Of a stretch of DNA of 64,000 nucleotides, positions 46,910 to 58,710 are shown piece after piece. Below the pieces are notes generated by a model that was not told the origin of the DNA, searched no databases, and worked only from the letters and a program-made list of their open reading frames with translations. Positions within the stretch are counted from its first letter, which is position 1. Every line of letters starts with the position of its first letter. This stretch comes from Drechmeria coniospora (Eukaryota; Ascomycota; Sordariomycetes; Hypocreales; Ophiocordycipitaceae). The position numbers were made by a program, and so were the translations under genes. The stretch is from assembly GCF_001625195.1 (NCBI RefSeq), contig NC_054390.1:1550001-1614000 (forward strand), read 5' to 3'.

Positions 46910-49900
46910 CCCCCTCTATTTAGCTAGTATAACTACTGCTAAATAGGAATCCCTTGGAGACCTAGTAGGCTAAGGTAGCGTTAGAAGAGATTAGCAGTAA
47001 GGGCCTTAGTAAGACTATCGGCAGGCATAGACTTAGTGTTTAGGTAACTGATTTTAGCTAGCCTATTGGTTGCTTCTTGCCGAATATACCGGAACTTTAG
47101 CAGTATATGCTTTGTTCGGTTATACTGATTGGGATTGTTGGCGTTAGAGGTAGATCCGTTATTATCGTATAGAAGTAGGATAGGTTTTTTAAGGCCTTTG
47201 TTGATTTCTGTAAATAGACCGTCTAGCTATTTAAGTTCCCGAATCGCTTCCAGTAGGGTATCCGATTCTACCTCTACAGTAGAAAGAGCAATAGTACTAG
47301 CCCTTTTTGATTTCCAGTAGATTGGTCCGCCTACTAGGGTAAAAAGGTACCTATAGGTAGACTTAGAAGAATCTAAGTTACCTGTAAAGTCGCTATTGGA
47401 ATATCCTAATAGATTGGGTGTTATTAACTTAGACTAATAGTATATAGCTAGGTCTATAGTTCCTTTTAGATATTAAAGAAGGTTCTTACCGGCTAATAGT
47501 TATAGACTAGTAGCCTAATATATATACCGAGATAGCTATTGGATTGCAAAGGCTATATCTGGTCGGGTTAGTAGCATAAGGTATATTAGAGTCCCTACTA
47601 TCTGTTGGTATACTAGTTGGTCGGTTGCGGACAAGGGAGTAAGAGGCATTACAGTAGCCTGCTTAAGTACTCCTGGCTATAGTAGTATTGCTACTACCTT
47701 AGCCTCCTTTAACCCAAATCGGAATAGGGCTTCCTTAATATACCCTTTTTGGCTAAGGGTAATACCCTTAGTTATTCGATTAATTTATACGCCTAGGAAG
47801 AAGGCGGCCTATCCGCAGTCTTCGATTGGGTAAACCTTATATAGTTATTGCTTTAACTTGTTAATATATATAAGGTTTAGTCCAATAAGTAGGCAGTCGT
47901 TAATATAGCTAACTATATAAGTACTAGTAGTACTATTATAGTAGATAGCCGGATCGGATATAAGGGGGCTATATCCGTATTGTTGTAGCAGTTTGGTAAG
48001 TACCTCCTGCTATTCTCTAGGTCCTTGTTTTAGGCCGTAGAGTGCCTTTTTTAAAAGGATACCTTGTTTAACTGCTAGGTTGTAGCCTAGCTTAGCTAGT
48101 AGCTTAGCTAAATTATTAGTCTTATTAAGACTAATAAATACTTCTAGTCCCTTGGGAATTTTAAGATAATTAACTTCGGGTAGCTTACTGTTTAGGAAAG
48201 TACCAATAAAGTCAATTTATTCAACATACTAGTTATTCTAGGCAGCTAGGGCTAGTAGTATCCTCTAGGTAGGTAGAATACTAGTAGTTGCAAAAGTCTT
48301 TAGGTAATCGAGGCCTTTAATTTGTATAAATCCCTTAGCTACTAGTCGTACCTTGAATTTAATAGGGTTATTTTGCTAATCCTTTTTGACTCGTAGTATA
48401 AGTCGGCTTTTTAGAAGTCGTCTGCTAGTTAGTATTTCTTAAAGGGGGATAAAATAAAATACCCCTGCCTAAATAAGCTGCTAGAATTCCGAGAATATAG
48501 TACTTATCTACTGGTCTTTATTGTCTGACTTAAGTACCTGTTTCCAGTTAGTAGGCTCGCTACTATTTAGTAGTTGCTTGGCCTTAGCTTAGTAGTATAG
48601 GTCCTGGATCCAATACGCTAGGTTAAGATCCATTGGGTTAGGGTTGTCTTCTGGTTCTAGTGCATCTGGAAGAGAGGTATCTGGTAGATCCTCTATTAGC
48701 TGGGCTAGGACCCCCTCTGTTGTACTAGTCCTAGTAGGACTAGTTGGTCCGTTGGCTCCTTGCAACCTACTGGTCCTAGTAGGACTAATAGGTCTACTAG
48801 CCCTAGTAGGGCTAGTAGGTCCGTTAGTTCCTTGCAACCTACTGGTCCTAGTAGGACTAGTAGGTCTACTAGCCCTAGTAGGGCTAGCAGGTCTGTTGGC
48901 CCCCTCTATCTCCCTAGGTATTAGGGGACTAAAGGTATTTTGCAAGATATAGTCTTCTATCTCAATTTCCCCCTCTAACTCTAGTTCTTGAAGACTAGGA
49001 CTTAGTAGTTGTTAAAGTCCTTGGGAGATAGGGCCTATACCTTCTAGGATTTTTAGGAAAGTAGTTTTTGTAATTGCCCTCCTAGAAGGTATATATACAA
49101 GGTATATTTTTGAACCTAGCGTTGCTAGTAGCCTTACTGGTTCTGTGCGTTGTGCTAATTTAGTACTTTGAATCCGTTTCTGGTATGGGATTAGGACTTT
49201 ACAGTAGGCACCAATAGCCTTATAGGCTGTAAGGTTTGGTAGTGTTTTTAGCCCTTGTAATTCCTGCTTAAGCAATTGGTAGGGGCTTAAATCCCTGTTA
49301 GTAATTGCAGTATAGTTAACTAGGTTGACTATAGCAGGAAGTATAGTAGACTAGAGGAAAAGTAAAAGGCCGGCCTAGATTATTATTGCGCGTAGTCGAT
49401 CCAGAATAACTCGTATAGACTGTTCGGTAAGTCCGTTTTATTTAGGGGTGTATAGGTAAGATATATTAAATAGTATTCCTGTAGTACCCAACTAGTCCTA
49501 AAGCAATATATTAATTTTAGGTCCTCTATTATAAAATAGCCTTTTTGGGTAACGGCTATAGTGTATTTTTAGGCTTTAAAGAAGTTCTTTATAGCCTGGA
49601 GAACTATTAGTCCTTCCTTATTAGGTAAGATATATACCTAACGGAATTAGGATTTTCGATCGATAAGTATTAGTCCAATAGATTTTCGGTCGTAGGATAT
49701 AGGTTTAATCCTAAATATATCCCCTTCGATAGAATTAAGTATACAGTCTGGATCCTTAATTGGATCTTTTGACTGTTATCTAGTAGATTTTACCCGTATG
49801 CAAGCAAGGTATTAAAAATCGGTAGCCTTAATAGACGAGAAGTTAGGCAGCCCGTTAGTAATTTTACTAGTCTTTTTTAAAAGTAGTAGACTAATATGTC

Positions 49901-51869
49901 CTAATCGGATATACTAAATGCCTGCTTATTGCAATAGTCTTTGGTAAGACTAGTTGCTGGATTCCGAACTAGTAGTCGGAATAGCCTGTTCCTTGGTACT
50001 AATAGTAGGGACTACCAGTAGGTCTGTTGCCTCTATAGGGATTGGGTCCTCTATAGGGTCTTTGTATAGGGTAGCCTTAGTAAGGTCCCTTAATCCAACC
50101 GAACTAGTAGTTGGGCTAGGATCTAGTCCTGGTATAGGTACTTAACTAGGTACCGACCTAGGTGTAGATCTAGGCACCGGACTAGGCACCGATCTAGGTA
50201 CCGGACTAGGCACCGATCTAGGTGCCGAACTAGGTACCGATCTAGGTGCCGTCCAGTCTTCTGCCTCGTTGGCCCAGGAAGGTAGTTGTAAAGGAATTTC
50301 CACTATTATTCCGTAGCTACTATAGTAGCTAAAGTAGGCTGAGTCTGATTTGCTTAGATAGGGTATATCTTGGCCTTCTTGTTGTAAGAAGAAGCCGTAC
50401 CTCTGGAAGTTAAGTAGACTATATACTTATCGGTTCGAGTTATTTAGGGATTCCTTAATAAGTATTCCCCCTAATCCGTAGTAGCGGATTTTACTAATAA
50501 TATTAACTTCTATTTTCGGAATATATAGAGCATCTTATAGTATAAGAGTACTATAGGTTAGTGGATCGGTATTAATTAATACCGTAAATTCTGTATTTCC
50601 AATTCCACTAGGGTAGATTAGACTACCTCTAGTTGTAATTAGTTGTACCTAGGATTTTGTAATTAGTCGGAAGGTTATAAACTTAGACCGATTATTTACC
50701 AAATAGTAGGTTAAGCTAGTATCGTAGAGTAGGCCTATATAGTATATATTAGCGTTAGTAACGTTATATAGTATACCAATATTACCTAAGTTAGGTAATA
50801 TTTCCAATTCTTCTGTACAGTTAGAATCGGTATTTGATTCCTAGTAGGAATAAGATAAATCCATACAGCTAGCGGCTAAACTGTAGTTACTAACTAGGAA
50901 ACTAGTAGTATCCTTTGGTTAGTTAGTCGATTGGTTAGATTTCTTTTTATTAGTTTGGCTTAACTGGTTAGATTTATTAAATTTCCCTTTCTTCTTTTTC
51001 TTAGGTACTTAGGATACCTTATGGCTAAATGTATTCGATCCAGTAGTACTGGAGTTTCGATTTTCTTCCAGAAGGTTAACTATAAGGTATTGTAGACCTA
51101 GGGTATCTATTTTAAGTCCTAAGGCTCGGGAAGACTAAATGGTATTGCGTTGTATAGCAACCTATTATAGAAAAATAGGCTTAACTATTATAAGGTATCG
51201 GTTGGCTTAATTTAGTAGATCGATTGTTACTCCGGCTAGTTATAGCCTAGTAAGTCGACTATTAAATTCAGCATTAAATACCTTAAGTATTCCTTTGTAC
51301 CCCTTAAATGTAAGGGTATAGTAAGCGTTGTATAGGTTAGAGCGTTTAGCTTTGTAACCTTCGGAGTATTGTTTTTTTAATAACAGGAAAACCTTAGTTA
51401 GGTTTTTAATCCATGCAATAGATACTAGGGTTTCTTCCGTACAGCTATCCCGTAATAGTATAAGTAAACGGGCCTAATTTCTGCTTAAGAAGTTAAATAT
51501 AATTAAAGGTTTATCCAGAAAACTTTCTAGGTCCAGGGCTTAAAGTTAAATTAATAGGGATTGCTCCTATAGCTTGTAATTCTTAGTGCCTTTAAGTTTT
51601 GCGTATTCCGGGAATTAGTAGACTTTTTTATTTAACTTATAGCTAGAGTTAGAATCCTCTATCTTTGTAATAGTAGTACTATTACTAAGATTGCTAAGAG
51701 TTAATTTAATTGTATTTAGTCGATCTTATATTTATAGAACAACAGTATTAAGTTATTGTATAGATTGAGTATATTGTTGTAAAAGTTTATTAATTTGCAT
51801 TTACTGTACTAGTAGACGTTTTTCGATTTCCGATAGGTTAGTTCCCTAACCTTAATTGGTAGGATCCAT
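46910..51869 (-). pseudogene. Copia E gag-pol remnant
   Basis: Start ATG at 51869 (MDPTN, then an RIP stop). Reading leftwards: gag, protease, an R-S-x-P repeat (50125-50265), pre-integrase and integrase (49860-49010), a repeat hinge, RT and RNase H to about 46950. The RT motif is YIND (47907-47896), one of two Asp lost. Clean stretches include 49275-49012 and 48945-48589, the latter ending IEDLPDTSLPD...WIQDLYY. Stops are TAG/TAA. Confidence 0.87.
48716..48900 (-). repeat. 72-bp tandem repeat in Copia E hinge
   Basis: Coding repeat (SPTRTSRLQG-NGPTSPTRAS), the counterpart of the 45-bp repeat in Copia B, with a compound unit of 24 residues. Confidence 0.8.
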
Positions 51870-51984
51870 TTTCTAGTTAGTAACTAGATTCCGATTTTGC
51901 CTTACCTACCTAGCTAGTAGTACTAGCAATAGGTCTTCTACTAGTAGTACTAGTAGGAGTTAAAGCTGTAATTAGATAACCAAT

Positions 51985-52380
51985 AGTTACCAGTAGTACT
52001 AGTAAGCAACGTACTAGTAGTACTAGTAGTTGGGGGAGCCGTTTAGTAACCAGGGATTACTAGTAGTACTAGTAGATAACGTACTAGTAGTACTAGTAGT
52101 TGGGGGAGCCGTTTAGTAACTAGAGATTACCAGTAGTACTGGTAGATAACGTACTAGTAGTACTAGTAGTTGGGGGAGCCGTTTGGTAACTAGAGATTGC
52201 TAGTAGTACTGGTAGGTAACTCAGTAAGTTACAGAATTCGACTATAAGTTACCAGTAGTACTAGTATATAACTTAGTAAGTTGCAAAGGTCGATTCGAAG
52301 GTTACTAGTAGTACTAGTATATAACTTAGTAAGTTACAAAGGTCGATCCAAGATTACTAGTAGTACTAGTAGGTAGCTTA
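51985..52380 (-). repeat. Leader palindrome array of Copia E (70-bp units)
   Basis: GTACTAGTAGTACTAGTAG starts at 52011, 52081 and 52151 (period 70), followed by degenerate units. Each unit holds ACTAGTAGTACTAGT-type palindromes. Lies between PBS and gag, in the untranslated leader. Confidence 0.85.
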
Positions 52381-52709
52381 GTAAGCTATAGAGATCGATC
52401 CAGGGGGATTAATTATAGTCCTTCTGGGCTTATAACCTCTTACAATTTAGGTGCGCAAGAGGAGGGGTAGTGGAAGTATATTGCACGGACTAGGGAATTA
52501 ATCAAGCTATTAGTAACAGTATAAGGGGAACCAGTTAGTAACTAGATAAGAGTACAAACTTAGTAGTACTAAATTATATAAATAAATGCAATTATATTTC
52601 AAAAAAGAGAACTATTCTAAGGGAATAGCTACTACCTTATATAGGTATAGAAGTATAGTAAAGACTGTTCCAGCTTATTCTATAAGGTTCCAGCTTATTC
52701 CATAAGTAG

Positions 52710-52869
52710 TGTAACACATATGGGGAGGTGTGCCTATATGGACAATAGACCAGTTAACCGTTCGACTAAATGGCCAAACTGTTAAAAGATCCGCCAGTAT
52801 CCGCACTTAGTACGGGTACTGCACCTCACATTCGCTTATAAGGCCTACACGCCTATAGCGCGCCTTACA
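52710..52869 (-). repeat. 3' LTR of the TRIM
   Basis: TGTAACACATATGGGGAGG...GCGCGCCTTACA on the + strand, 160 bp. Confidence 0.9.
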
Positions 52870-53059
52870 ACTATCCCCTCTCCTAACAATGCGGTCCCTC
52901 GCATTACTAGGTACCTCAGTTGGCTAAGGTTAAGGGTCTAACGAATGCGAACCCCTAGGTTCTCAGGCAAATAGGCCGCGGCCCGGCCAGCGCGCCTATA
53001 CCTTCCTTGTTCCTGTAAGCCTAACGTAGAGCCCGTTGCTGCAGTATTCTTTTTTTTTT

Positions 53060-53100
53060 TTGGTATTGTAGCAGCGCTCTGGCTCGAACCTACAACCCTC
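53060..53100 (-). other. tRNA-like B-box in the TRIM interior
   Basis: On the minus strand GGTTCGAGCC occurs within GTAGGTTCGAGCCAGAGC, matching the pol III B-box consensus, followed by GCGCTGCTACAATACC and an A run. No cloverleaf folds from the surrounding sequence, so it is not a functional tRNA. Confidence 0.45.
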
Positions 53101-53130
53101 GCTTATACGCGCACGTAACCCAGAAGACCT

Positions 53131-53145
53131 ACTAAGTGCGGATAC
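53131..53145 (-). other. Self-priming primer-binding site of the TRIM
   Basis: + strand ACTAAGTGCGGATAC, three bases from the LTR. Its complement GTATCCGCACTTAGT lies in both LTRs (53236-53250 and 52797-52811), a 15-base perfect match. Confidence 0.7.
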
Positions 53146-53148
53146 AAT

Positions 53149-53308
53149 TGTAATACATATGGGGAGGTATGCCCATATGGACAATAGACCAGTTAACCGT
53201 TCGACCAAATGGCCAAACTGTCAAAAGATCCGCCAGTATCCGCACTTAGTGCGGGTACTGCACCTTACATTCGCTTATAAGGCCTACACGCCTGTAGCGC
53301 GCCTTACA
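53149..53308 (-). repeat. 5' LTR of the TRIM
   Basis: TGTAATACATATGGGGAGG...GCGCGCCTTACA on the + strand, 160 bp, nearly identical to the other LTR; the few differences are mostly transitions. Confidence 0.9.
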
Positions 53309-53372
53309 AGTAGGGTAAGCAATATTCCGGCTTATTCTAAGGAGTTCCAGTACATTCCATAAGTAGGGTATA

Positions 53373-53410
53373 GAATATTCTAGAATATTCTAGAATGTTC
53401 TAGAACATTC
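53373..53410. promoter_or_regulatory. Perfect eight-unit heat-shock-element array in Copia E 5' LTR
   Basis: GAA and TTC alternate every five bases: GAA at 53373, 53383, 53393, 53403 and TTC at 53378, 53388, 53398, 53408. That is eight contiguous nGAAn units of the HSF1 consensus with no mismatch. Further TTCC units lie just upstream. HSF binding is predicted, not shown. Confidence 0.65.
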
Positions 53411-53625
53411 TATACTATACCTAATTAGGTAAGTATCTCTAACAATAGTTTAGAGAAATAGTATGTTGTATACTATTAGTTAGCTCTATATACTTACTTA
53501 TACTCTTAGTATAGTATAGTATATCTACCAGCAGTAGTACTTCTGACAGTTGCTACTAGTAGTAGCAATAATAGGATAGTATCCTATTTAGGTAGTCTTA
53601 CTAGTATAAATCCTAGTATTTTAAC

Positions 53626-53835
53626 CCTAGTAATAAGTTAGCCGGTAGTAGTACTACTGTTAGTCGTTCTAAGTAGTAGTTTGGAGAAGTAGTATATTAT
53701 ATACTATTAGTTAACTCGGTATACTTACTAATACTTATAGTATAGTATAGTATCTTTACTAGTAGTAGTACTACTAGTAACAATAGGATAGTATCCTATT
53801 TAGGTAGTCTTACTAGTATAAATACTAGTATTTTA
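53626..53835 (-). repeat. LTR of Copia N, right piece
   Basis: Resumes at CTAGTAATAAGTTAGC after Copia E and ends at TTTTA, the TSD of Copia M. It completes 45853-46343; the last bases (TTTTAATA) continue at 61401. Confidence 0.85.
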
Positions 53836-54572
53836 TCTTTGCAATTAATGCGTAAGAGGAGGGGATAGTGGAAGTGTATCGCACGGACTAGTAAATCAAT
53901 TATACTATTAATAATAGCAATAAGGGAAGTGCTAGTTAGTAACTGGGCAAGAGTGCATAATTGGTAGTACCGAATTATACAAACGAATGCAATTATTTCT
54001 TCTAGCTACAGTACAGGAAAAGAGCGGCTATTTATATTTACAGAACAATCCCCAATAACGGCTTTATTGGAGATTCTATTGTGGATTAAAGGCGCTATCG
54101 TACTATGGCTTAAATGGCTGAAACTATTATACAGTTAGATAATTGTTTCAGTTACTCGTTAGTTAACTGCTTCCGTTATAAGGTTGGATGGATTGTTTTA
54201 GTTATTAGCTTAGCTGATTCCATTACATAATGAATGGGTGGTCCGGCCTAAGTTAGTATTGTAGGCTAGCAAGCGCTAGTAGCGATTAGGAGAGCAGTAA
54301 TTATCGTTCCGATTAATTAGCTCTAGTAGTCGACTGGCTACTATATATATAGGTTATATTGCAGTAGTAAGTTAGTCGGTAGTAGTACTACCGTATATCG
54401 CTCCGAGTTATGGTTCGGAGAAGTAGTATATTGTATACTATTAGTTAACTCAATATGCTTACTAATACTTACAGTATAGTATAGTATCCGTACTAGTAGT
54501 ACTAGTACTAACACTAATAGGATAGTATCCTATTTAGGTAGTCTTACTAGTATAAATACCAGTATTTTAACA
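53836..54572 (-). repeat. 3' LTR of Copia M
   Basis: TCTTTGCAATTAATGCG...AGTATTTTAACA, 737 bp, followed by the reverse PPT CTCCCTCTATTTAG. Confidence 0.94.
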
Positions 54573-56387
54573 CTCCCTCTATTTAGCTAGTATAACTACT
54601 GCTAAATGGGGATTCCTTAGAGACCTAGTAGGCCAAGGTAGCGTTGGAAGAAATTAGCAGTAAGAGCCTTAGTAAGGCTATCGGTAGGCATAGACTTGGT
54701 ATTTAGGTAGCTGATTTTGGTTAGTCCGTTAGTTGCTTCTTGCCGTATATACCGGAACTTTAGCAATGTATGCTTTGTTCGGTTATGCTGATTAGGGTTA
54801 TTGGCATTAGAGATATATCCATTATTGTTACATAATAGTGGAATAGGTTTTTGGAGACCTTTGCCTATTTTAGTAAATAGACCATCTAGCTATTTAAGTT
54901 CCCGAATAGCTTCCAATAGGGTATTTAATTCTGCCTCTACGGTAGAAAGAGTAATAGTACTAGCCCTTTTTGATTTCCAGCAGATAGGTCCGCCTGCTAA
55001 GGTAAAGAGGTATCCGTAGGTTGACTTAGAGGAATTTAAGTCCCCTGCAAAATCGCTATTGGAAAATCCAGATAGATTGGGTACTAAGGAATTAGACCAG
55101 TAGTAAATAACTAGATCTATAGTTCCTTTTAGATATTGGAGGAGGTTCTTGCCGGCTAATAGCTATAGGCTAGTAGCCTGGTGCATATACCGAGATAACT
55201 ATTGTATTGCAAAGGCTATATCTGGTCGGGTTAATAGTATAAGGTACATTAGGGTCCCTACTATTTGTTGGTATACTAGTTGGTCGGTAGCAGATAAGGG
55301 AGGAAGGGGCATAGTAATAGCCTGTTTAAGTACCCCTAGCTGTAGTGGGATTACTACTGCCTTGGCCTCCGTTAGCCCAAATCGGAATAGGGCTTCCTCG
55401 ATATACCCTTTTTGACTAAGAGTAATTCCCTTAGTTATTCGACTAATCTGTACGCCTAGGAAGAAAGCAGCCTGCCCGCGGTCTTTAATTGGGTAAACCT
55501 TGTGTAGTTGCTGTTTTAGCTAGTTGATATATATAAGGTCTAGTCCAATAAGTAGGCAATCGTCGATATAGCTAACTATATAAGTACTAGTAGTATTATT
55601 ATAGTAAATAGCCGGATTAGATATAAGAGGGCTATATCCGTATTGTTGTAGCAGTTTGGCTAGTGCCTCCTGCTACTCTTTAGGTCCTTGTTTTAGACTG
55701 TAGAGTGCCCTTTTTAAAAGGATACTTTGTTTAACTACTGGGTTGTAGCCTAGCTTAGCTAGTAGCTTAGCTAAGTTATTATTCTTATTAAGACTAATAA
55801 ATGCTTCTAGGCCCTTGGGAATTTTAAGATAATTAACTTTAGGTAGCTTACTATTTAGGAAGGTACCAATAAAGTCAATTTGTTCGACGTACCAGTTATT
55901 CTGGGCAGTAAGGGCTAGTAGTATCCTTCAGGTAGGTAGAATACTAGTAGTTGCAAAAGTCTCTATATAGTCGAGGCCTTCGATTTGCATAAATCCCTTA
56001 GCTACTAGTCGTGCCTTAAATTTAACGGGGTTATTTTGCTAATCCTTTTTGACTCGTAGTATAAGTCTACTTTTCAGAAGTCTCCGACCAGTTGGTATTT
56101 CTTTAAGAGGAATAAAGTAGAATACCCCTGCCTGGATAAGTTACTGGAATTCCGAGAATATAGTACTTATCTACTGGTCTTTGTTGTCTGACTTAAGTAC
56201 CTGTTTCTAGCTAGTAGGCTTGCTGCTAACTAGTATTTGCTTTGCTTTGGCTTGGTAGTATAGGTCCTGGATCCAATACGTTAGGTTAAGATCCATTAGG
56301 TTAGGGTTATCTTCTAGTTCTAGTGCATTTGGAAGGGAGGTATCTAGTAGATCCTCTGTTGGCTGGGCCAGGACCCCCTCTGTTGTA

Positions 56388-56532
56388 CTAGTCCTAGTAG
56401 GACTAGTTGGTCCGTTGGCTTCTTGCAGCCTACTGGTCCTAGTAGGTCTACTGGTCCTAGTAGGTCTGCTAGTCCTAGTAGGACTAGTAGGTCTACTGGT
56501 CCTAGTAGGACTGGTAGGTCTACTGGTCCCCT
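56388..56532 (-). repeat. Short tandem repeat in Copia M hinge
   Basis: Units of about 24-27 bp built from CTAGTCCTAGTAGGACTAGTAGG, the counterpart of the repeats in B and E. Confidence 0.75.
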
Positions 56533-56821
56533 CTGTCTCCCTAGGTGTTTGGGGACTAGAGGTAGTTTGTGAGGTATAATCTTCTATCTTAATTTCCCCC
56601 TCTGACTCTAGTCCTTGGGGACTAGGACTTAGTAGTCGTTAAAGTCCTTGGGAGATAGGGCTAATACCTTTTAGGATTTTTAGGAAGGTAGTTTTTGTAA
56701 CTGCCCTTCTGGAAGGTATATATATAAGGTATGTTTTTGAACCTAGCGTTGCTAGTAGCCTTGCTGGTTCTGTGCGTTATGCTAATTTAGCACTTTAAAT
56801 CCGTTTCTAATAAGGGATTAG

Positions 56822-57558
56822 TGTTAAAATACTGGTATTTATACTAGTAAGACTACCTAAATAGGATACTATCCTATTAGTGTTAGTACTAGTACTACTA
56901 GTACGGATGCTATACTATACTGCGAGTATTAGTAAGTATATTGAGTTGACTAATAGTATATAACATACTACTTCTTCGAACCATGACTCGGAGCGACACA
57001 CGGCAGTACTACTACCGACCAACTCACTACTGCAATGTGACCCATACATGTGGTAGCCAGTCGACCACTGGAGCCAATTGATCGGAACGACAATTGCTAC
57101 TCTCCTAATTGCTACTAGCGCCTGCCAGCCCACAATACTAACTTGGGCCGGACTACCCATTCATTATGTGATGGAATTAGCTAAGCTAATGACTGAAACA
57201 ATCCATCCAACCTTATAACGGAAGCAGTCAACTAACGAGTGACTGAAACAGTTATCCAACTGTATAATGGTTTTAGCCATTTAAGCCATAGTACGATGGC
57301 GCCTTTGATCTACGATAGAATCTCCGATAAAGCCGTTATTGGGGATTGTTCTGTAGATATAAATAGCCGCTCTTTTCCTGTACTGTAGCTAGAAGAAAAA
57401 ATCGCATTCGTTTGTATAATTTGGTACTACTAATTGTGTACTCTTGCCCAGTTACTAACTGGCACTTCCCTTATTGCTGTTACTAATAGTATAATTGATT
57501 TACTAGTCCGTGCAATACACTTCCACTATCCCCACCTCTTGCGCATTAACTGCAAAGA
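56822..57558 (+). repeat. Solo LTR of Copia M family (737 bp)
   Basis: TGTTAAAATACTGG...ATTAACTGCAAAGA. TSD ATTAG at 56817-56821 and 57559-57563. Same length as M's LTRs, opposite orientation. Almost free of RIP, so it is the youngest insertion of this family here. Confidence 0.95.
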
Positions 57559-58497
57559 ATTAGGACTTCGCAGTAGGCACCAATAGCCTTATAGGCTGTA
57601 AGGTTTAGTAGTGTTTTTAGCCCTTGTAGTTCCTGCTTAAGCAATTGGTAGGGGCTTAGGTCCCTATTGGTAATTGCAGTATAATTAACTAGGTTGACTA
57701 TAGCAGGAAGTATAGTAGACCAGAGGAAAAGTGGGAGGCTAGTCCAAATTATAGTTGCTCGTAGCCGGTCCAGGATAACTCGTATAGACCGTTCGGTAAG
57801 TCCGTTTTGTTCGGGGGTATACGGGCAAGACGTATCGACTAGTATTCCTTTAGTACCCAACTAGTCCTGTAATAATATATTGATTTTAGGTCCTCTATTA
57901 TAGAATAGCCTTTTTGGGTAACGGCTATAGTGTGTTTTTAGGCTTTAAAAGAAGTTCTTTATAGCCTGGAGAATTGTTAGTCCTTCCTTATTGGGTAGGA
58001 TATGTACCTAACGGAATTGGGATTTTCGATCAATTAGTATTAATCCAATAGATTTTCGATCATAGGATATAGGTTTAATCCCAAATGTATCCCCTTTGAT
58101 TGAGTTAAGTGCATAGTCTGGGTCCTTAATTAGTTCCCTTAACTAGCGTCTTGTGGATTTTGCCCGTATACAAGTAATGCATTGGAAGTCGGCAACCTTA
58201 ATAGATGTAAAGTTAGGTAGCCTACTAGTAATTTTACTAGTCTTTTTTAAAAGTGGTAAACTAATATATCCTAGTCGTATGTGCCAAATGCCTGCTTGTT
58301 GCAATAGTCTTTGGTAAGACTGGTTGCTGGATTCCGTACTGGTAGTCGGAATAGCCTGTTCCTTAGTACTAGTAGTTGGGGCTACTAGTAGGTCTGTTGC
58401 CTCTATAGGGACTGGGTCCTCTATAGGGTCTTTATATAAGGTAGCCTTAGTAAGATCCCTTATACTAGCCGAACTGGTAGTTGGGCTAGGACCTGGT

Positions 58498-58710
58498 CTT
58501 GGTCTAGGTCCCGGTCTTGGTACAGGACTAGGTACCGACTTAGGCACCAATCTAGGTGCCGACCTAGGCACCGATCTAGGTGCCGACCTAGGTACCGATC
58601 TTGGTGCCGACCTAGGCACCGATCTAGGTGCCGACCTAGGTACCGATCTAGGTGCCGACCTAGGCACCGATCTAGGTGCCGACCTAGGTACCGATCTAGG
58701 TACCGTATGG
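58498..58710 (-). repeat. 24-bp tandem repeat encoding RSxP units in Copia M
   Basis: About nine copies of an eight-residue unit (RSVPRSAP) before the pre-integrase domain. Copia B (15090-15210) and E (50125-50265) carry shorter versions. Confidence 0.88.

Larger units (their letters stand above)
52710..53308 (-). mobile_element. TRIM-like miniature LTR retrotransposon (599 bp)
   Basis: Two 160-bp LTRs (52710-52869 and 53149-53308) flank 279 bp without coding capacity. TSD AGTAG at 52705-52709 and 53309-53313. In minus orientation, a PPT GTTAGGAGAGGGGATAGT (52887-52870) abuts the 3' LTR, and a PBS (53145-53131) is the exact complement of 15 bases of the LTR. Very little RIP. The same LTR occurs as solo or broken copies at 2347, 3135/20427, 20497 and 45403. 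Confidence 0.9.
46344..53625 (-). mobile_element. Ty1/Copia element E, full length with TRIM in its 5' LTR
   Basis: Reverse orientation. 3' LTR 46344-46909 (566 bp), 5' LTR 52438-53625 including the 599-bp TRIM. Flanks ATAGT (46339-46343) and CTAGT (53626-53630) are a TSD with one change. PBS at 52437-52417. Inserted into the LTR of Copia N. Moderately RIPed. Confidence 0.92.
52438..53625 (-). repeat. 5' LTR of Copia E, interrupted by the TRIM
   Basis: TCTTACAATTTAGGTGCGC...TAGTATTTTAACC; about 584 bp without the TRIM and one TSD copy. It is longer than the 3' LTR mainly because its heat-shock-like array has eight units instead of four. Confidence 0.9.

Noticed and set aside
52011..52380. 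Regular palindromic repeats resembling a CRISPR array
   Set aside because: Eukaryotic retrotransposon leader; spacers are themselves repeated and no cas genes exist.
53040..53145. A tRNA gene in the TRIM interior
   Set aside because: Only a B-box is convincing; no cloverleaf or acceptor stem forms.
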